Origin: Caldilinea sp. CFX5
Lineage (GTDB): Bacteria > Chloroflexota > Anaerolineae > Caldilineales > Caldilineaceae
DNA: 64,000 bases
Assembly (NCBI GenBank): GCA_021405325.1
Contig: QWII01000001.1
Coordinates: 124,001-188,000 of the forward strand
Direction of reading: 5' to 3'
Made by a program: the position numbers and the translations under genes. The notes under the pieces are model-generated. The model was not told the origin of the DNA and searched no databases. It saw nothing but the letters and a program-made list of their open reading frames with translations. Shown piece by piece: positions 36,921 to 48,262 of the stretch; position 1 is the first letter of the stretch, and each line of letters begins with the position of its first letter.

Positions 36921-37619
36921 GTGCGAATCTTGATTATTGGCGCCGGCGGTCATGCCCAGGTTGTGGCGGATGCGCTGCTGCGGGCCAGAGACGCCGGCGC
37001 CAACACCCAACCCATCGGCTATTTGGACGATAACCCAAGCCTTATCGGTCAAGAACGGCTCGGCTTGCCCGTGCTCGGCACACTCTATGCGGTCGCGACC
37101 ATTGCCCACGATGCCCTTGTCATTGCCATTGGGAACAATTGGGTGCGTAAATCGCTCTACCTGGAGCTACAAGCGCAGGGCTACCGCTTTGCTACGGTCT
37201 GCCACCCGCGCGCCATCATTGCGCCGGATGTCAAGTTAGGTCCTGGCACGGTCGTGTTTGCCGGCGTCGTAATCAATACCGGCAGCACGATTGGCGCCAA
37301 TGCGATCCTCAATACGGGCTGTACGGTCGATCATCATAACCACATTGGTGATCATGTCCATGTAGCCCCTGGCGTGCATCTCGGCGGCGATGTCCAGGTG
37401 GGTGAAGGGACGTTGGTGGGGATTGGTGCAACCATTATGTCCCAGCGGAGTGTAGGCCGCTGGAGTACGGTGGGGGCTGGGGCGTTAGTCCATTGCAACC
37501 TACCGGAGCGGGTGACAGCGATTGGTGTACCGGCAAAGATCAAAGAGTCATTGGCTCTCAAAGGGGAACGATTGCATGATAGCTACCGCAACGTTGGTCA
37601 ACCAGCCTACGCTAGATAG
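36921..37619 (+). CDS. PglD/NeuD-type sugar O/N-acetyltransferase
   Basis: 232 residues. An N-terminal Rossmann-like part (ILIIGAGGHAQVVADALL) is followed by a left-handed beta helix of hexapeptide repeats from about residue 95, including NTGCTVDHHNHIGDHVHVAP with the catalytic His. In the bacillosamine pathway this enzyme acetylates the 4-amino group. It starts with GTG at 36921 behind GGAGGT, a strong ribosome site. It overlaps the next gene by 44 bases. Confidence 0.85.
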   Translation: MRILIIGAGGHAQVVADALLRARDAGANTQPIGYLDDNPSLIGQERLGLPVLGTLYAVATIAHDALVIAIGNNWVRKSLYLELQAQGYRFATVCHPRAIIAPDVKLGPGTVVFAGVVINTGSTIGANAILNTGCTVDHHNHIGDHVHVAPGVHLGGDVQVGEGTLVGIGATIMSQRSVGRWSTVGAGALVHCNLPERVTAIGVPAKIKESLALKGERLHDSYRNVGQPAYAR

Positions 37620-38787
37620 ACCCGGGCGCCAACCCTTCACAGTTATAAGTCAACAACCGGCAGCAAAGCGCATTTACCTATCAGCACCCCACATGTCCGG
37701 GTTTGAACAGGAATTTGTTGCGGAAGCCTTTGCCACCAACTGGATTGCGCCGGTGGGACCGCATGTCACCGCCTTTGAAGAAGAGTTTGCTGAACTGGTG
37801 GGTGCGCCTTATGCGGCGGCGCTCAGTTCAGGGACAGCCGCACTCCATCTTGCGCTCTTGTTGGCGGGTGTGAAAGCCGGCATGGAAGTTCTCGTTTCCA
37901 CGCTCACCTTTTCGGCCAGCGTGAATCCGATAGTCTATCTGGGCGGGCGTCCTGTTTTTGTCGATAGTGAAAGAACCTCCTGGAACATGGATCCCCATTT
38001 ATTGGCGGAGACACTGGCGCGCAAAGCACGGCAGGGGCGCTTACCCAAAGCAGTTGTGGTTGTCCATCTCTACGGTCAAAGCGCTGATCTGCAACCGATC
38101 ATGGCGGCTTGTGATCACTATGGCGTGCCGTTGATTGAGGACGCGGCCGAAGCGCTGGGCAGTCGCTACCTTGGCCGCACGCCCGGCGTCTTTGGTAATG
38201 CCGGGATCTATTCTTTTAACGGCAACAAAATTATCACTACTTCGGGTGGCGGCATGTTGGTCTCGCCTGATGCGGACTTGATCGCTCGTGCCAAGAAGTT
38301 GGCGACCCAAGCACGCGACCCGGCGCCGCACTATCAACATTCAGAAATCGGCTACAACTATCGGTTGAGTAATGTATTGGCCGGCATTGGCCGCGGTCAA
38401 TTACGTGTCCTGGAAGAACGCGTCCTTGCGCGCCGGCGTAACTTCGCTTATTATCAGGAAAGGCTGGGGCGTCTGCCTGGTTTGGCCTTTATGCCCGAAG
38501 CAGGGTGGGGACGCCATACGCGTTGGCTCACCTGCATGACGGTTGATCCGGCCCATTTTGGCGCCACCAGCGAGGAGATCCGTCTGGCGTTGGAGGCGGA
38601 AAATATTGAGGCCCGCCCGGTCTGGAAGCCGATGCACTTGCAGCCGATCTTTGCCGGTTATGAGTGTGTCGGCGGCGCCGTGGCCGAGGATCTGTTTGCG
38701 CGTGGGCTTTGTCTGCCCTCCGGTTCAAGCTTAGGTGAGGCAGAATTAGCGCGGGTCGTGGCTGTTATTCAGGCAATGCGCCGCTGA
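37576..38787 (+). CDS. PLP-dependent aminotransferase, DegT/DnrJ/EryC1/StrS family (PglE-like)
   Basis: 403 residues. It converts a 4-keto sugar to a 4-amino sugar. [19 protein letters not shown] binds the PLP phosphate, [20 protein letters not shown] follows, and the Schiff-base lysine lies in [15 protein letters not shown]. The ATG at 37576 follows AAGGGGA. The acetyltransferase gene overlaps its start, so the two are probably translated together. The 4,6-dehydratase (PglF) that would feed it is not in this window. Confidence 0.87.
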   Translation: MIATATLVNQPTLDRPGRQPFTVISQQPAAKRIYLSAPHMSGFEQEFVAEAFATNWIAPVGPHVTAFEEEFAELVGAPYAAALSSGTAALHLALLLAGVKAGMEVLVSTLTFSASVNPIVYLGGRPVFVDSERTSWNMDPHLLAETLARKARQGRLPKAVVVVHLYGQSADLQPIMAACDHYGVPLIEDAAEALGSRYLGRTPGVFGNAGIYSFNGNKIITTSGGGMLVSPDADLIARAKKLATQARDPAPHYQHSEIGYNYRLSNVLAGIGRGQLRVLEERVLARRRNFAYYQERLGRLPGLAFMPEAGWGRHTRWLTCMTVDPAHFGATSEEIRLALEAENIEARPVWKPMHLQPIFAGYECVGGAVAEDLFARGLCLPSGSSLGEAELARVVAVIQAMRR

Positions 38788-38811
38788 TCATTCTGCTCAG
38801 GTAACGATTCA

Positions 38812-38842
38812 GCTCCTGGCCGGTCACGGACCGGCTAGGAGC
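38812..38842. terminator. 14-bp hairpin with ACG loop
   Basis: GCTCCTGGCCGGTC at 38812-38825 pairs with 38829-38842 with one mismatch around a three-base loop. It stands 25 bases past the aminotransferase stop and closes the glycan locus. No T tract follows. It contains the core GTCACGGAC shared with the hairpin at 2595. Confidence 0.55.
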
Positions 38843-38882
38843 GGGCTGAATAATTATCTGTTCTGTAACAAAGGCACGATCG

Positions 38883-40226
38883 ATGATCTTTGACAATAAG
38901 TTTATCCTGTTGCTGGTCAATTTCCTCTGGATGATCGGGTTGTTTGGCGCGTTCCTGGCGTTGCTTGCACTGCTCCAATACCGGCGCAAACAGCGCTGGG
39001 AGACCGGCCATGCCGCCCAGGCGCCGCGTGTGCTGGCGCCGCTCTATGGTGCGTTGGCGCTCTTTGTCACTGGCTTGGCGCTCCACGCCTATGCCACCGG
39101 CCAGGAGATTGGGTTGATCATTGCCGGCGTCTGGGCGCTGCTTGCGCTCTTCTTGCTCTACCATTGTATCGAGGCCCTGATCGATGGCCTACAAGAGGGG
39201 TGGGATGTCACCCTGACCGAGGTGGGCGACGACGGGATGCCGGTGACCGGAGTCTCGTTTAGCGGCAGTGCCATGCTTGTGCTGCTGGCGGTCAATGTGG
39301 GGCTGTTGGGCTGGTGGGGCGTTGGCCAGGCCGAGGCCGGCGCGCTGCGTGTCGATACCCTCCTCAGCCGTGTGCGCGGCGAAACGCCGACAGCGTTGGT
39401 TGCACCCGTTGCGCCGGTGGCCATCAATGTCCGCAGCACAACACCGGAGAAGAAAGCACAACAGGCCGCGGCGGCGGATAATTGGTTTACGCGCTGGGTC
39501 GGCGTCGATTGGCTGGCCCCAGTCGCCACAAGCATTGCCGCGATCACGCAAGACAACGCACCAACCCCAGCAATTGCCTTAACCCCCTTTGCCACGGCCC
39601 AGGCGCCGGTGGTCAATATTACCCCGCCGCCAACGGCAACCGCAACCCCAACGGCAACGGCCGCCATCCACGCCACCAGCACCATCAGCGCCACGGCCAC
39701 CCCCATCCTGCGGCCCACGGAGACCCCCACGCCAACGCCGACGGAGACGGCCACCTCGCCGCCGACGCCGCCCCCCACTGCCACCTCGACCGCCACACCC
39801 ACACCGCTTCCCACCCAGACGCCCACACCACGCCCCACCGCTACCAACACCGCCACCCGTCGCCCACCAACACCAACAGCAACCATCGTCGCCGGTAAAG
39901 TAAAGCCGCTAACTCCGTTAGACAACGAATCGAGCAATGGCACTGTACGCTTCGCGTGGCAGGCCAACTTTACCCCGGCTGAGGGCTATGCGTTTGAGTT
40001 AGTCTTCTGGCGTCCCGATCGGGACCCCCTCCGGCATGGCTTCGGAGTGGCGGCGCCCACACGGGGCAACCAGGTCAGCGTCGATCTCCGCCGGCTGGAC
40101 AACGACCTGGGCGAACGGCTGGAGCCGGCCACCTATCGCTGGGGTCTCCTGTTGGTGCGCACCAGCCCGACCTATGAGCGCATTCGCTATCTGGGTGGTG
40201 ATTGGCAATTTACCTATTACCGGTGA
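38883..40226 (+). CDS. membrane protein with Pro/Thr-rich stalk and C-terminal beta domain
   Basis: 447 residues. Three hydrophobic segments lie in the first 100 residues and one at about 130-150. Then comes a long spacer, Thr/Pro/Ala-rich (many TPTPT and TATPT units, about residues 215-340). The C-terminal domain contains VRFAWQANFTPAEGYAFEL and TYRWGLLLVRTSPTYERIRY, a pattern I associate with FN3-like or ligand-binding modules of Chloroflexota surface proteins. It probably stands out from the cell surface. Function unknown. It may be a separate unit from the glycan locus, since the hairpin at 38812 lies between them. Confidence 0.65.
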   Translation: MIFDNKFILLLVNFLWMIGLFGAFLALLALLQYRRKQRWETGHAAQAPRVLAPLYGALALFVTGLALHAYATGQEIGLIIAGVWALLALFLLYHCIEALIDGLQEGWDVTLTEVGDDGMPVTGVSFSGSAMLVLLAVNVGLLGWWGVGQAEAGALRVDTLLSRVRGETPTALVAPVAPVAINVRSTTPEKKAQQAAAADNWFTRWVGVDWLAPVATSIAAITQDNAPTPAIALTPFATAQAPVVNITPPPTATATPTATAAIHATSTISATATPILRPTETPTPTPTETATSPPTPPPTATSTATPTPLPTQTPTPRPTATNTATRRPPTPTATIVAGKVKPLTPLDNESSNGTVRFAWQANFTPAEGYAFELVFWRPDRDPLRHGFGVAAPTRGNQVSVDLRRLDNDLGERLEPATYRWGLLLVRTSPTYERIRYLGGDWQFTYYR

Positions 40227-40291
40227 TGCAGGTTGGGTGAACTATCATTTTGGCAGTGGCAAAAGCAAAGTCAGCTAGGAATTCGGCTTCT

Positions 40292-40615
40292 TCAGCCACC
40301 TCGGCGGCGTTGCGTTGTTGATAGTAGTTCGCTGGGGTCATTGAAGCGTAAGCGCATCATGGTTGCCCGACCAATCGGTGTCCGGCCTAAAATCAGCAAC
40401 CGGTCAGGGCTACGTTCAAAATGATCAGACCAGTGGTCGCGACGCGGGTGAAAAAGGCGAACCATCTGCCCGGTTTCGGGGTCAACCGCTTCCGTTGCTG
40501 CGGATTTATAGGAATTACAGTGACGGCAGGCAAAGGCCAAATTCTCACCAACGGTGAGGCCGCCTTGCGATTCGGGGACGATGTGTTCAACTTCAAAGAA
40601 AATTGGTAACTACCA
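40292..40615 (-). pseudogene. HNH endonuclease, N-terminally truncated
   Basis: The minus-strand frame reads FFEVEHIVPESQGG, then GENLAFACRHCNSYKSAAT, then RLFHPRRDHWSDHF and LIGRTPIGRATM-like end. This is the HNH core (EVEHI...N...CRHCN) of a common family. The first Cys-x-x-Cys half and a start codon are missing: a TAG lies just before FFEVEH, next to a nested inverted repeat (40606-40748). Probably a remnant; a TTG at 40540 would lose the catalytic His. Confidence 0.7.
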
Positions 40616-40748
40616 AGCCACCCCTCCCGCGCCTAGAAGCGGTGGCCTACCAGGCGCGCTCCCCTGCTAAGGGAGGGAATTGTCGAGCGCACCACGGTTC
40701 CCTCCCTTAGCAGGGGAGGGGTAGGGAGGGGTTCGTAGTTACGAAAAT
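40606..40748. repeat. nested inverted repeats in the gap beside the HNH remnant
   Basis: An outer stem joins GTAACTAC/CCCCTCCC near 40606-40628 with GGGAGGGG/GTAGTTAC near 40723-40742. An inner perfect 21-bp stem joins 40659-40679 with 40698-40718. The structure cuts off the HNH gene and ends at the stop of the next small ORF. Confidence 0.65.
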
Positions 40749-40951
40749 TGCACCAATCGGCTCTTGATAGCGGCGGCAATACTCGCAACGACCATCCGCC
40801 CGGCTTTCAACAGCTGCATTAGCGCCAGAATCTGATCAACGGTCAAAACATAATAAGCGTGCCGCTGACCTTGGATACGCACCGGCGTTTGCTGACTTTC
40901 CAGTCGAGCCAATATATCGGTAGTGACGTCGAATTCGGCAATAGCGTTCAT
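40739..40951 (-). CDS. small protein resembling an antitoxin, unpaired
   Basis: 70 residues. The sequence TPVRIQGQRHAYYVLTVDQI recalls the middle of Phd/YefM-type or other small antitoxins that bind DNA and a toxin, but I cannot assign a family firmly. GGGGAAC lies eight bases before the ATG. No toxin gene is next to it; the neighbours are a truncated HNH gene and the BNR protein gene. Confidence 0.5.
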   Translation of the reverse strand: MNAIAEFDVTTDILARLESQQTPVRIQGQRHAYYVLTVDQILALMQLLKAGRMVVASIAAAIKSRLVQFS

Positions 40952-40985
40952 CCATCGTTCCCCATATTCAGTAAAATGAATTATC

Positions 40986-41058
40986 TCCGTGTTCCTTCTT
41001 TCTGTGTTTAGTCTTTAGGCGCCACCAAAAGACTAAACACAGAAAGAAGGAACACGGA
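40986..41058. repeat. perfect 31-bp inverted repeat
   Basis: Bases 40986-41016 and 41028-41058 are exact reverse complements with an 11-base loop. It begins 15 bases past the stop codon of the minus-strand BNR gene. It could end that transcript or protect its 3' end; no T tract is present. Confidence 0.8.
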
Positions 41059-41073
41059 TTTTATCTCAGGTTG

Positions 41074-44241
<3,168 letters not shown>

Positions 44242-44285
44242 GCAATAGGCTCCTTGTTGCTGGCAGTGGAATTGTGTACGCAACA

Positions 44286-44314
44286 AGTATAGCCATCCCT
44301 AACGAATTTGTCCA
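44286..44314 (-). promoter_or_regulatory. sigma70-type promoter for the BNR protein gene
   Basis: On the minus strand -35 TGGACA (44309-44314) and -10 TATACT (44286-44291) are 17 bases apart. Transcription would start near 44279 and give a leader of about 38 bases with AAGGAG before the ATG. Confidence 0.6.
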
Positions 44315-44359
44315 CAGCCGAGAACGGGGAAGTGCGCCCCCAAAAAGTGGCGAGTTTTT

Positions 44360-44419
44360 GTCAGAACCGCAAGCGTTAGCGAGCGGGATTTTCCGCTCGC
44401 TAACGCTTGCGGTTCTGAC
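44360..44419. repeat. perfect 27-bp inverted repeat
   Basis: Bases 44360-44386 are the exact reverse complement of 44393-44419 around the loop GATTTT. It lies upstream of the BNR promoter. The rest of the non-coding stretch 44420-44861 shows no gene or motif I can support. Confidence 0.8.
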
Positions 44420-44861
44420 AGGGCGGTTGCCCCAATTCCGAACGCACCCGCTCCGGGGGATTGTCGGTTTACAGAAGGGTCAGATAAGTTGGTGGGTAAA
44501 TCGGCTGTCCTGACTAGCTTAGCAGGAAAAGTAATCGGCGCCAGGAAAAGACACTGCGCCGTGGCGGTTGACTCCAGCGAGAGCGGGGTGATTTATAAGC
44601 TGGGTGGCGTGCGGGCAGGCGCCCGATCGAATGGGACGCCGGAAAACGGGCTGGTTGTGTTTTTTCAAAAAGAACGACAAAACAGACTGTTATTTGCACA
44701 ACATAAAAAATGGCTTTCAAGCATGAGCGGAGCATGGCGCTGCCTCCTTTTTCCTTTTGTAATAACCTTTGGTATAACTTTGGCGTTCGGTGTAACGGTG
44801 TGGCTGCCACAGCAGCCGGCCTATCGGCTAGATCACGGTGCAGAGAGTAGCGACAGGCGCC

Positions 44862-46004
44862 TTACCGTTTACGATATTTCACATAAAGCTCTTGTTGCGG
44901 ATCATTGGGTTGCAGGCGAAAGGTGGCAACGGGGCCAACGGGGCGGCCATTGGCATCCAATAGCTGGATCTCCCACAGACCCGCGGGGGAGATGCCGGGA
45001 AATTCCAGTTTCAAATTCGTATACCGTTGGCGTTCGTTAGGAATGGGCCAGGTAATGCCGGGCATACCGGGGGCTGTTTTTGCTGTCGCCGGCAACCCCT
45101 GACCATCTTTGCGCACACTGACCATGTACCCGCCCAATCCCTCCTGGGTTTCGTAAACATAGAGGTGAATGCGGGGAGTGATTCGTTCTTCAAATTGCGC
45201 CTGTTCAGCCAACATAAATTCATATTGAACCGCCGGTGTTGCTGTAGGCAAGGGGGGCGCCACCGTTGGGGTCGGTAGAGCGATCGGGGTTGTCGTGTCC
45301 GGCGCCCCCGCCACCGGTTGATCCACAATGGAGACGCTATCCACCACCCCCGATACTTGCACCACACCACTATAAATCCAACGAGCCTGCCCTTGATCAC
45401 AACAGACCAGCCACCAGGTATTGGTGGGGTCACGCCCGATGATGGTAAATTCCTGGCCGCGCCGGGCAGTTCCCAAAATTGCACTGGTTAGGGTAGGCGC
45501 GGCGCGCAAATTCACCATCTCTTCCATGACAAGGGCTTTGGGTTGTCCGGGCTGCCCACTGCCTGGCGCCGGCGGCGCGACCACTGTCGGCACCAGAATT
45601 TGTTGCACCGGCGGCGTCCAGGCCGGCACATCCGGAACTTTGAGGTACGCCACGGAACGGCCATCCCCTTCCCCTTGGGTGCTGGACTTCACCTCCGTAT
45701 CACCCGGCCCACGGGCACGCGCTTCAGCGTTGGCATTGCCGCGCGTATGTACTTCCACTTCCACCTGCACATTGGAATCATTGTTTTTGCTCGTTGTGAC
45801 ATCTTGCGCTTGGGGCGCCGCGGCCGGCGCGCCCGGCAACACACCGGGCATAGAGAACGACGGCGCAGCGATGATCGGTTGCTCCAAAAACATCGGCGAA
45901 CCACTCAGCCATTGCAGGCGCTGGCCTAACAAGCCTAAACAGGCGCCTAATAACAAGGCTGTAATCACAAGCTGGTAAACTGTTTGCAAATTAATGGTTC
46001 TCAT
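44862..46004 (-). CDS. membrane-anchored SH3b-domain protein
   Basis: 380 residues. A single hydrophobic segment (YQLVITALLLGACLGLLG, residues 9-26) anchors or exports it. After a charged spacer, residues about 160-222 form a bacterial SH3 (SH3b) domain: VNLRAAPTLTSAILGTARRG and WWLVCCDQGQARWIYSG. A Thr/Pro-rich linker and a C-terminal beta domain (about 270-380) follow. SH3b domains often bind cell-wall or surface polymers. I chose the ATG at 46004, preceded by GGGAGAAG; the frame opens further up at 46082. Confidence 0.72.
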   Translation of the reverse strand: MRTINLQTVYQLVITALLLGACLGLLGQRLQWLSGSPMFLEQPIIAAPSFSMPGVLPGAPAAAPQAQDVTTSKNNDSNVQVEVEVHTRGNANAEARARGPGDTEVKSSTQGEGDGRSVAYLKVPDVPAWTPPVQQILVPTVVAPPAPGSGQPGQPKALVMEEMVNLRAAPTLTSAILGTARRGQEFTIIGRDPTNTWWLVCCDQGQARWIYSGVVQVSGVVDSVSIVDQPVAGAPDTTTPIALPTPTVAPPLPTATPAVQYEFMLAEQAQFEERITPRIHLYVYETQEGLGGYMVSVRKDGQGLPATAKTAPGMPGITWPIPNERQRYTNLKLEFPGISPAGLWEIQLLDANGRPVGPVATFRLQPNDPQQELYVKYRKR

Positions 46005-46141
46005 CCTACACTTCTCCCGAACGATGACAAGGCTTTGCCGTGAGCGGCGGTAGCCTACTAGGCGCAAACGGTAACAAGACAACGTGGTGCATCGCCCTGC
46101 GCATTGCTTTTCGTGCTTCCTTCATCCATCAATTTTCGTAA

Positions 46142-46189
46142 CAAAAAAAATAGCCGGCACTGTCTACAAAAGAAGACAGGCCGGCTATT
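46142..46189 (-). terminator. strong intrinsic terminator of the small-gene unit
   Basis: The stem GCCGGC/GCCGGC with AATA/TATT and CTGTCT/AGACAG (46149-46165 with 46174-46189) is followed, on the minus strand, by a run of eight U (A bases at 46143-46150). It would stop transcripts coming from the genes at 46442-47654. The gap 46190-46441 otherwise shows nothing, and 46005-46140 likewise. Confidence 0.75.
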
Positions 46190-46441
46190 CACGTGCCTAG
46201 ATAATGGAAGGGGCTGTAATTCAGTCTCCCTCTTTTTTATTGTCAATCACACCTGGTCAATAAAAGCGTTATGGTGTGAAGAACTTTCACATTCTGTCTG
46301 CCAACACTAGCGTTGGCTAGGGTGTATATCAGTCATTCAATAGTAACCATTCGGTATCAATCATTAGGGTAAAAATTGCTAAATTCGTTTAGCAGCGCAA
46401 AGCATAGGGTGTTATTCTTACCATGTGGTGCAACGACCACC

Positions 46442-46705
46442 CTATCCTTGCTGCAACTTGATACTACGCACAAAGGTGATTTTGAACTTATCAGCGTAAC
46501 GCCGCACCATTACCTTTTCATCATCGCGCCGGCTGGTAATGATGAGCGAAATCTGATCAACTGCTTTGCTTGGCACCAGACACTCGGTCACAATCGAAAC
46601 CGTATTGGTTACTGGGTCATATTCCAGGGCCTGGAATGGTTTGAGACCCAGGCAAATTTGTGCAATCTTCTCAGACAGATTGGTTGGTTGACTAGTAGCG
46701 CTCAT
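46442..46705 (-). CDS. small protein of unknown function
   Basis: 87 residues, no recognised domain. A helical start (NLSEKIAQICLGLKPFQAL) is followed by a beta-rich part (YDPVTNTVSIVTECLVP) and a basic end. GAGAGGAAG lies before the ATG, a good ribosome site. It is the last gene of a minus-strand unit that ends at the terminator 46142-46189. The 127 bases between it and the next gene up contain a frame that overlaps its start as ATGA; whether that frame is translated is open. Confidence 0.6.
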   Translation of the reverse strand: MSATSQPTNLSEKIAQICLGLKPFQALEYDPVTNTVSIVTECLVPSKAVDQISLIITSRRDDEKVMVRRYADKFKITFVRSIKLQQG

Positions 46706-46832
46706 GGTGGCTTCCTCTCCACGTTCGATAAAGTTTGCCAGTAATCTTGATGGCTATGGGTGACGAACTCGGTTCTCTTTATCCTAATGTGTTCAGCGGG
46801 AACAGATGGCGTCGTTACGGCAATACCGTCCT

Positions 46833-47228
46833 TTATTCGTGGTAGCCATTGACCGTAACACCGCGTATCTCTTTCGTGACCATCAGCGAACGTAATTGAC
46901 TGCCCAGTGACTGAATCACGTTCGCGGTTGCTACCCGCCCAACGGGAGAAAGCCGCTCCTTGATCATGAGCTTTAGCAAATCTCGAAGACAACGATTGTG
47001 TTCTAAAACCTGTGTCGGTGTGATTGACTCATCATCCAGCATTTGATTGAGTTCATCATACTGTTCCATGATGAGTAACATACCTTCCGAGATCAACTCA
47101 ATGACGGTTGGCGATTGTTCAGCAAGCAGATCGGCGGAAAGGATGCGATAGATATCATCGGCATCATCAATGGCGTTCTTGATGAAGCGCAAATCTTTGT
47201 CTTTCCCCGGTTTGGGTTTGTCCGACAT
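46833..47228 (-). CDS. small, mostly helical protein of unknown function
   Basis: 131 residues, acidic in the first half. Predicted helices include DDADDIYRILSADLLAEQ and LISEGMLLIMEQYDELNQML. No known motif, signal or membrane segment. AAAAGGGATGAACG precedes the ATG. Its first 62 bases overlap the end of the membrane protein gene upstream in another frame, a strong sign of coupled translation. Confidence 0.62.
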   Translation of the reverse strand: MSDKPKPGKDKDLRFIKNAIDDADDIYRILSADLLAEQSPTVIELISEGMLLIMEQYDELNQMLDDESITPTQVLEHNRCLRDLLKLMIKERLSPVGRVATANVIQSLGSQLRSLMVTKEIRGVTVNGYHE

Positions 47229-47589
47229 CGTTCATCCCTTTTCTTCTTGCTTTGCTGGCGCGGGCAAGTGCAACGGCAACTTCCTGCTTGTACTCCAGGT
47301 GACGGGTGGTATCGCCCAAGATCATGGGCAGCCCGGAAGCAACAAAACCGGCGGCAATTTTCAGCGTATTGATCGCCCCAATCCGCATACTGAGCGCCGC
47401 CATAGTGGCAAAGACCCCGAAAACGACGAAAAGTGACGTGTAGCCATGCTGCCCATACTTGCGATTCATGTGGGAGACAAACTTGTTATAGCCAATGCCA
47501 AACCCAAATAAGCCAGCGTAGATCAGCAAATCCTTCCCCAGTTCTAACTCTTGTGAGCTTACTTTGTCGTCTGTTCTGTCGTTGGCCAT
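47167..47589 (-). CDS. small membrane protein of unknown function
   Basis: 140 residues. Three hydrophobic segments at about 21-37 (LLIYAGLFGFGIGY), 50-68 (SLFVVFGVFATMAAL) and 74-91 (LKIAAGFVASGLPMIL), then a basic tail with RASKARRKGMND. No named family recognised. It overlaps the leader ORF before it by 31 bases and the 131-residue gene after it by 62 bases. AAAGG lies about 11 bases before the ATG. Confidence 0.62.
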   Translation of the reverse strand: MANDRTDDKVSSQELELGKDLLIYAGLFGFGIGYNKFVSHMNRKYGQHGYTSLFVVFGVFATMAALSMRIGAINTLKIAAGFVASGLPMILGDTTRHLEYKQEVAVALARASKARRKGMNDVGQTQTGERQRFALHQERH

Positions 47590-47654
47590 AATTCATCAAC
47601 CTTTCTTAGATGTTGGCTTTGTTCATAAAGTAGCAGGTGTTCCGGCAAATTCAC
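47559..47654 (-). CDS. 31-codon leader ORF with perfect Shine-Dalgarno
   Basis: Too short for normal gene calling. GTG at 47652-47654 is preceded, four bases away, by AAGGAGG (47659-47665), the full anti-16S complement and one of the strongest sites in the window. The product would be MNLPEHLLLYEQSQHLRKVD followed by ELWPTTEQTTK. The stop at 47559-47561 lies inside the next gene, 31 bases past its ATG, so ribosomes ending here could re-start on it. It may be a regulatory leader peptide or a real micropeptide. Confidence 0.45.
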   Translation of the reverse strand: MNLPEHLLLYEQSQHLRKVDELWPTTEQTTK

Positions 47655-47658
47655 TGAA

Positions 47659-47679
47659 CCTCCTTGTGGTTTTCCACAA
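47659..47679 (-). promoter_or_regulatory. leader hairpin joined to a Shine-Dalgarno sequence
   Basis: On the minus strand TTGTGG-AAAA-CCACAA forms a six-base-pair hairpin (47664-47679), and the AA of its right arm is the start of AAGGAGG (47659-47665). Opening or closing the hairpin could change access to the ribosome site of the leader ORF. Confidence 0.45.
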
Positions 47680-47716
47680 ATCAGCTTAATTTTTCTTTAG
47701 CATCTGCCTGGGTCTC

Positions 47717-47745
47717 ATCGTATCACGACCTACTTGAACTGTCAA
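47717..47745 (-). promoter_or_regulatory. consensus sigma70-type promoter of the small-gene unit
   Basis: Minus strand: -35 TTGACA (47740-47745), spacer of 17 bases, -10 TACGAT (47717-47722). Start point near 47710, leaving a leader of about 56 bases before the leader ORF. It is the best -35 match found in this window. Confidence 0.65.
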
Positions 47746-48262
47746 TCCCTCTTTCCTAAATTTCGGCTGAATTGCGTAGAAAATTGCAGCTTTTTGCCGG
47801 CTTTCTGTTGCCGACCAACCGAGGAAGCACGAGCCTTAGGCGACAATTCCGCCTGACACTCGAGTAAATTACCCCTCAGTCGACCGCATTGGCAACAGTC
47901 GCAATGGCTCCCAAGGCCACTCCTTGGCTTCACCAGGTAGCCCAAAGTGGCCACAAATGCGCCAAATCGGGCTGATTGAGGAGAAAAATCAGGTTACAAG
48001 TACGCATTTGCGCCCAATCCTACAGGCTGATCCACGTAAAAAAGCGCTCAAAAAGCGAACAGTTGCAGAAGCCGCACGGCGCATCAATAGCACGCCACAC
48101 CATCAGTACCACTGGAATTTTTGCAACCTTAGCTTTTTCTCGGCTTTCTTAAAGCTTTTTTCTAGCTCTTTCAACCATTCTCGCCCCAAAACCGCAAACC
48201 CAAATCACACACTTTTCTTTTTCCTGGCTATTTACAAGCTTTTCCCTAGCTTTTTATTAGCT
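47746..48262. other. long non-coding stretch with T-rich AGCTTT repeats
   Basis: No coding region could be supported here: short frames exist on both strands but lack ribosome sites and family similarity. From about 48125 to 48262 the + strand is pyrimidine-rich and repeats AGCTTTT or CTAGCTTTT several times at irregular spacing. Purpose unknown. Confidence 0.5.

Noticed and set aside
39158..39967. 269-residue minus-strand frame antisense to the TP-rich protein gene
   Set aside because: It is a Val/Gly-rich mirror of the TP repeats, without ribosome site or family similarity; the + strand product has membrane segments and a recognisable C-terminal domain.
44489..45040. 183-residue + strand frame between the BNR and SH3b genes
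   Set aside because: Overlaps the end of the SH3b gene on the other strand, no domain and no ribosome site.
46702..46992. 96-residue minus-strand frame overlapping the 131-residue gene
   Set aside because: Its stop overlaps the start of the 87-residue gene as ATGA, which is tempting, but over half its length lies in another real frame and no start codon is found in the free part. Left open rather than annotated.
47742..47954. 70-residue Cys-containing minus-strand frame upstream of the small-gene unit
   Set aside because: Looked like a zinc-ribbon remnant, but the cysteine spacing fits no known motif, and the frame ends in the -35 box.
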